Assembly: GCA_016776525.1 (NCBI GenBank)
Contig: JADHTD010000110.1
Coordinates: 1 to 8,170 of the forward strand
From: Rhodospirillales bacterium
GTDB taxonomy: Bacteria; Pseudomonadota; Alphaproteobacteria; Rhodospirillales; JADHTD01
Direction: 5' to 3'
DNA length: 8,170 bases
The notes beneath the pieces were generated by a model, which was not told the origin of the DNA, did no database searches, and saw only the letters and a list, made by a program, of their open reading frames with translations. Every line of letters starts with the position of its first letter. Position 1 is the first letter of the stretch. This document shows positions 5,808-8,170 of this stretch, piece by piece. A program made the position numbers and the translations under genes.

Positions 5808-6284
5808 ATGAAACCGATACTCTTCGCCCTCGTCCTGCTGGCAGCCGGCAGTAGCGTTTCAACCGCCGGAGCCGACGAGCGCTTCCCCCCGATCACCAAT
5901 AAAACCGTGCTCCAGGAATGCGGGGATTGCCATATGGCGTTCCAGCCCCAATTCCTGCCGAAACGGTCCTGGGTTAAGATGATGGCCGGGCTGTCCGACC
6001 ATTTCGGCGAAGACGCCAGCCTGGATGTAGCCCAGGTCAAAGAAATCGAAGCCTATCTGACGGCCAATGCCGCCGATGTGTCGCGTTTCCGCGAAGGCCG
6101 CAAAATGCTGCGCCGGGTCGACAGCAAGTGGACGCCGCTGCGCATCAGTGAACTGCCCCGCTTCCGCCATGAGCACGACGACCGGGACGTAAAACGCATG
6201 CTGGACCGCCTCAAGGTTAAAACCATGGCTGCCTGCCAAGCCTGTCACCGGGGCGCCACCCAAGGCTATTTCGACGACGATTGA
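5808..6284 (+). CDS. dhc: Secreted diheme cytochrome c (DHC)
   Basis: A 158-residue periplasmic diheme cytochrome c. The signal peptide is residues 1 to about 20-22 (hydrophobic core 4-13, small residues STAGA). Heme motifs are CGDCH (38-42) and CQACH (143-147). His65 in HFGEDASLD is the likely distal ligand of heme 1, and His123 (or His121) in RHEHDD that of heme 2. This fits the bis-His DHC known as electron partner of SHP. It is paralogous to the periplasmic domain of the fusion protein: EC-DCH, P-LP-SW-MMA-L, HFGEDASLD and the second heme motif align, with 23 residues between His42 and His65, exactly as between His257 and His280 in the fusion. It is the last gene of the operon, 33 bases after shp. 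Only 11 bases separate its stop from that of the convergent SDR gene. Heme attachment needs a cytochrome c maturation system encoded elsewhere. Confidence 0.92.
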   Translation: MKPILFALVLLAAGSSVSTAGADERFPPITNKTVLQECGDCHMAFQPQFLPKRSWVKMMAGLSDHFGEDASLDVAQVKEIEAYLTANAADVSRFREGRKMLRRVDSKWTPLRISELPRFRHEHDDRDVKRMLDRLKVKTMAACQACHRGATQGYFDDD

Positions 6285-6295
6285 AGGCGTGTTTT

Positions 6296-7093
6296 TTAAA
6301 AATGCGACAGGTAGCCGCCGTCGACGGCGATCATCTGGCCGGTGATGTAAGACGCCGCGTCCGATGCCAGGAAAAGCACGGCCCCGGCAATCTCATGGGG
6401 CTGCCCCCAGCGGCCCAATGAGGTGCGCTTGGCTAGCCATTCGGCGACCTCGGCATCATCGACCATTTCCCGGTTGGTCTCGGTGGCGAAGTAACCGGGC
6501 GCCACGGCGTTGACGGTTATTCCCTGCGGTCCCAGTTCGGCGGCCAGGGCCCGGGTCAGGGCCTCCAGCCCGCCTTTGGAAGCCGTATAGGCCGCATCGC
6601 CGGCCCGGGCGATCGGCCCGGCAATGGACGTGATATTGATAATCCGCCCGAAACCCTTTTCCCGCATGCCGCGGGACACCTGCCGACACAGCATGAAAGG
6701 CCCGGTCAGGTTGGTCTCCAGCATGGCCCGCACGGCCGGGGCGTCTAGATCCTGCAATTCCCGGCGATCGCGCAGACCGGCATTGTTGACCAGGATGTCG
6801 ATGCCGCCCCGGGCCTGTTCGATGTCGGCGACCGCCGCCGACATGGCCGCATCGTCCATAACATCAAAAACCGTTGCCGCCGACACGCCGCCGTTTTCCC
6901 CGATTTCAGTCACCGCTTGTTCGAGAACGTCCGGCATCCGCCCATTGAGATAAACAAAGGCTCCGGCCCCGGCCAGGGCCTTGGCGATCTCCAGGCCCAT
7001 GCCGTGTCCGGCGCCGGTGACCAGGGCGGTCCGGCCCGACAAGGAAAAAGGGGAGTCCGGTGACAGGTGTTCGGAATTCATAACCTCGATCAT
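6296..7093 (-). CDS. SDR-family NAD(P)-dependent oxidoreductase
   Basis: A 265-residue classical short-chain dehydrogenase/reductase, a cytoplasmic Rossmann-fold enzyme acting on an alcohol/ketone pair. Seen: cofactor motif TGAGHGMG (26-33), NNAG (103-106), Asn128, and the catalytic Ser156, Tyr169 and Lys173 in SIAG and YTASK. These are followed by the PG motif at 199-200 and the C-terminal GQMIAVDGG (252-260). Length is normal. The opening FSLSGRTALVTGAG and the downstream motifs look most like the gluconate 5-dehydrogenase-like subgroup, but SDR substrates cannot be read from sequence. Asn50-Gly51-Arg52 after the second strand suggests NADP preference, weakly. The ATG at 7093 has AAAGG eight bases upstream; an internal ATG at 7081 is possible but its GAGG is too close. 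Nothing ties it to the cytochrome operon except position. Confidence 0.9.
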   Translation of the reverse strand: MIEVMNSEHLSPDSPFSLSGRTALVTGAGHGMGLEIAKALAGAGAFVYLNGRMPDVLEQAVTEIGENGGVSAATVFDVMDDAAMSAAVADIEQARGGIDILVNNAGLRDRRELQDLDAPAVRAMLETNLTGPFMLCRQVSRGMREKGFGRIINITSIAGPIARAGDAAYTASKGGLEALTRALAAELGPQGITVNAVAPGYFATETNREMVDDAEVAEWLAKRTSLGRWGQPHEIAGAVLFLASDAASYITGQMIAVDGGYLSHF

Positions 7094-7144
7094 GCGCCGG
7101 GCCTTTCCGAACGGTCAAGAAGGCAAAACCCGTTAACTTTCTGC

Positions 7145-7169
7145 TCGGAGCTTCCGTGCTAGGCTCCGA
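7145..7169. promoter_or_regulatory. Inverted repeat in the divergent spacer before the Cys-rich gene
   Basis: TCGGAGC at 7145-7151 and GCTCCGA at 7163-7169 form a perfect 7-bp inverted repeat with an 11-base spacer, 31 bases before the Cys-rich gene start. With half-site centres 18 bases apart it could be a dimeric regulator site, or a leader hairpin (two further pairs are possible inside). The 106-base spacer serves two divergent genes. No confident promoter hexamers were found. Confidence 0.3.
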
Positions 7170-7199
7170 CAAGTCATGTGAGAGAGGGAGGTTAAAACC

Positions 7200-7508
7200 A
7201 TGCGTTCGTTTCTGGCCCTGTTCCTAGGGCTCATATTGGGTCTGACCGTGCTGTCCTGGTCTCCCCCTGCCGGCGCCGGTGACGGCGTGCAACTGGCCCA
7301 GGGAAAGTCCCACATCTGTTTCAAGGACTGCATCGACACAAACGGCGCCGACAATAAGGCGGCCTGTGCCCGTCAATGCGGACTAGCCGGTGGCCTCAAT
7401 CAACCACAACGCGATTGCGGCAAGATCCTGCGCGCCTGTATCAAGGGCTGCGGCAAGGACCGCAAATGCAAAAGCCGCTGCCGGAAGGCCAACCTCAATT
7501 GTGTTTAA
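7200..7508 (+). CDS. Small secreted ten-cysteine protein of unknown function
   Basis: A 102-residue protein I do not recognise. It has a clear signal peptide: MRSF, a hydrophobic core at 4-19, then SPPAGAG, with probable cleavage after Ala24 or Ala26. The mature part is about 76 residues with ten cysteines at 40, 44, 56, 60, 73, 80, 84, 90, 94 and 101. They form four C-x3-C pairs, the first two separated by 11 residues and the last two by five. The C-terminal 30 residues are strongly basic. An even number of cysteines in an exported protein suggests up to five disulfides; alternatively the CxxxC pairs bind metal. There are no CxxCH heme motifs. The ATG follows GGGAGG (7186-7191) with eight-base spacing, so translation looks genuine. 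The GC-rich codon use matches its neighbours. Confidence 0.78.
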   Translation: MRSFLALFLGLILGLTVLSWSPPAGAGDGVQLAQGKSHICFKDCIDTNGADNKAACARQCGLAGGLNQPQRDCGKILRACIKGCGKDRKCKSRCRKANLNCV

Positions 7509-7510
7509 GG

Positions 7511-7547
7511 CCGCTTAACCGGTCCGCCACCGGCCCCGCTTAAGCGG
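7511..7547. terminator. Nested hairpin between convergent genes, possible two-way terminator
   Basis: CCGCTTAA (7511-7518) pairs perfectly with TTAAGCGG (7540-7547). Directly inside, CCGGT (7519-7523) pairs with ACCGG (7529-7533) around a five-base loop, leaving one six-base bulge. The outer right arm is also part of a 14-bp perfect palindrome (7535-7548) covering the stop codon of the GlcG-like gene. The structure starts three bases after the Cys-rich gene stop, where a terminator belongs. Neither strand has a U-run after it. Confidence 0.42.
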
Positions 7548-8013
7548 GATCGGGGATTGCCTGAAATCCGGCGGCCTTGATGCCGTCGATGGCACATTTT
7601 TCATCGGCTTCCGAGCCATCGCCGGTGACGCCGACAGCGCCGATCACGGCACCCTCCCCGTCGGCGATCAGCACACCGCCCGGCAGCGGCACGAAACGCC
7701 CACCGGATGCCACAGCCAGGGCATTCAGCATCGGTTCGCTGTCACCCAGCCGCTCAACCACACCCCGGCTCGGCATGCCCATGCCCAGGGCGCCCCAGGC
7801 CTTGCCGACGGCGACCTCGACCCGCAGGTTGCTAGAGCCGTCTTCCCGTTTCAGCGCGATGATGTGGCCGCCCCGGTCGAGCACGACGACGGTCAACGGA
7901 TGCAGGTCCGAAGCCCGCGCCGAGGACAGGGCCGCATCGATCATGGCGCTGGCCGCCTCCAGGGGCAGGTCGCATTTCAACTTGATCGGTTCACGAATAT
8001 TGATCGGGTCCAT
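7540..8013 (-). CDS. GlcG/HbpS-family heme-binding-type protein
   Basis: A 157-residue protein of the GlcG/HbpS (DUF336, Haem_degrading) family. Members include the heme-binding sensor partner HbpS of Streptomyces and GlcG of the glycolate locus; most lack a proven role. Seen: an N-terminal helix with AASAMIDAAL (20-29), the core strand VVVLDRGGHIIALKREDG (42-59), and GKAWGALGMG (70-79). These are followed by GGRFVPLPGGVLI (104-116) and the family-typical end GAVGVTGDGSEADEKCA (125-141). No signal peptide or membrane helix is seen, so it is probably cytoplasmic. Length is usual for the family. The ATG at 8013 follows a GGAAGGAAG-rich ribosome region. Heme binding is not guaranteed, since the residues differ between members. 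Its position near a cytochrome locus may be chance, since the SDR and Cys-rich genes intervene. Confidence 0.87.
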   Translation of the reverse strand: MDPINIREPIKLKCDLPLEAASAMIDAALSSARASDLHPLTVVVLDRGGHIIALKREDGSSNLRVEVAVGKAWGALGMGMPSRGVVERLGDSEPMLNALAVASGGRFVPLPGGVLIADGEGAVIGAVGVTGDGSEADEKCAIDGIKAAGFQAIPDPA

Positions 8014-8040
8014 CGTCCGCTTCCTTCCCCTGTCCTTAAA

Positions 8041-8170
8041 TGAGTTATTTCATTCTTTTCCACTTATACGGGCAAACCCATTGATGAGCCTGCCGTTTTA
8101 GGCGTAGCACTTAACGAAGTATTTGTGCCTTTGTTGCAGCAACAATACCCAGAAATTACTGATTTTTACT
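8041..8170 (+). other. AT-rich tail with a start-less open frame, identity unknown
   Basis: GC falls to 51 of 130 bases (39 %), against about 60 % or more just before. On the plus strand the frame from 8044 is open to the window end (42 codons) and reads like protein, including YTGKPIDEPAVLGVALNEVF and PLLQQQYPEITDFY. It has no ATG, GTG or TTG early enough and an in-frame TGA at 8041. Codons such as TTA, CTT and GTA differ from those of the window's genes. It may be the internal part of a foreign or broken gene, or sequence from another molecule joined here. The promoter of the GlcG-like gene would otherwise lie in this stretch; only a weak TTGCCC/TGAAAT pair was seen on the minus strand. Confidence 0.4.

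Noticed and set aside
7577..8101. 174-codon plus-strand frame opposite the GlcG/HbpS gene
   Set aside because: Ser/Pro/Arg-rich shadow of a well-supported minus-strand gene.
1..8170. CRISPR arrays, tRNA or rRNA genes, insertion sequences
   Set aside because: I saw no regular spaced repeats, cloverleaf sequences, transposase motifs or terminal inverted repeats with target duplications.

Overview
The window is bacterial, mostly GC-rich (roughly 60 %) and densely coded on both strands. The gene content (FAH-family hydrolase, DMT permease, lipocalin-like protein, isochorismatase-like hydrolase, SDR, GlcG/HbpS-type protein, and an SHP/DHC cytochrome cluster) best suits an alphaproteobacterium of a Rhodospirillales-like type. 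That placement is inferred from gene content and style; there is no rRNA or marker gene here.

Layout. Positions 1-570 (minus) hold the N-terminal part of an FAH-superfamily enzyme running off the left edge. A divergent 243-base spacer leads to a plus-strand pair, an EamA/DMT permease (814-1695) and a lipocalin-like protein (1708-2142). They converge on an isochorismatase-like cysteine hydrolase (2158-2862, minus). Next is a CspA-type cold-shock protein (3005-3214, minus) with a 3' hairpin. The 438-base spacer 3215-3652 carries the csp leader and the control region of the central operon.

The central feature is a four-gene plus-strand cytochrome operon (3653-6284): a cytochrome b561, a cytochrome b fused to a periplasmic diheme DHC domain, an SHP-like monoheme cytochrome c (DUF1924 family), and a free secreted DHC. 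SHP of Rhodobacter sphaeroides is known as an Asn-ligated cytochrome that binds O2 and NO when reduced, and its gene is known to sit with DHC and cytochrome b genes. The residues that match this are all visible here. I infer a quinol -> membrane b heme -> DHC -> SHP -> small-molecule electron path. The system type is known; the unusual points are two b-type proteins, two DHC modules (one fused), and a GTTACA-N4-GTTACA direct repeat upstream.

Downstream are a convergent SDR oxidoreductase (6296-7093, minus), a divergent small secreted ten-cysteine protein of unknown function (7200-7508, plus), and a GlcG/HbpS-type protein (7540-8013, minus). A nested hairpin lies between the last two. The final 130 bases drop to 39 % GC and hold an open frame with no start codon, which may be a foreign fragment or an assembly join.
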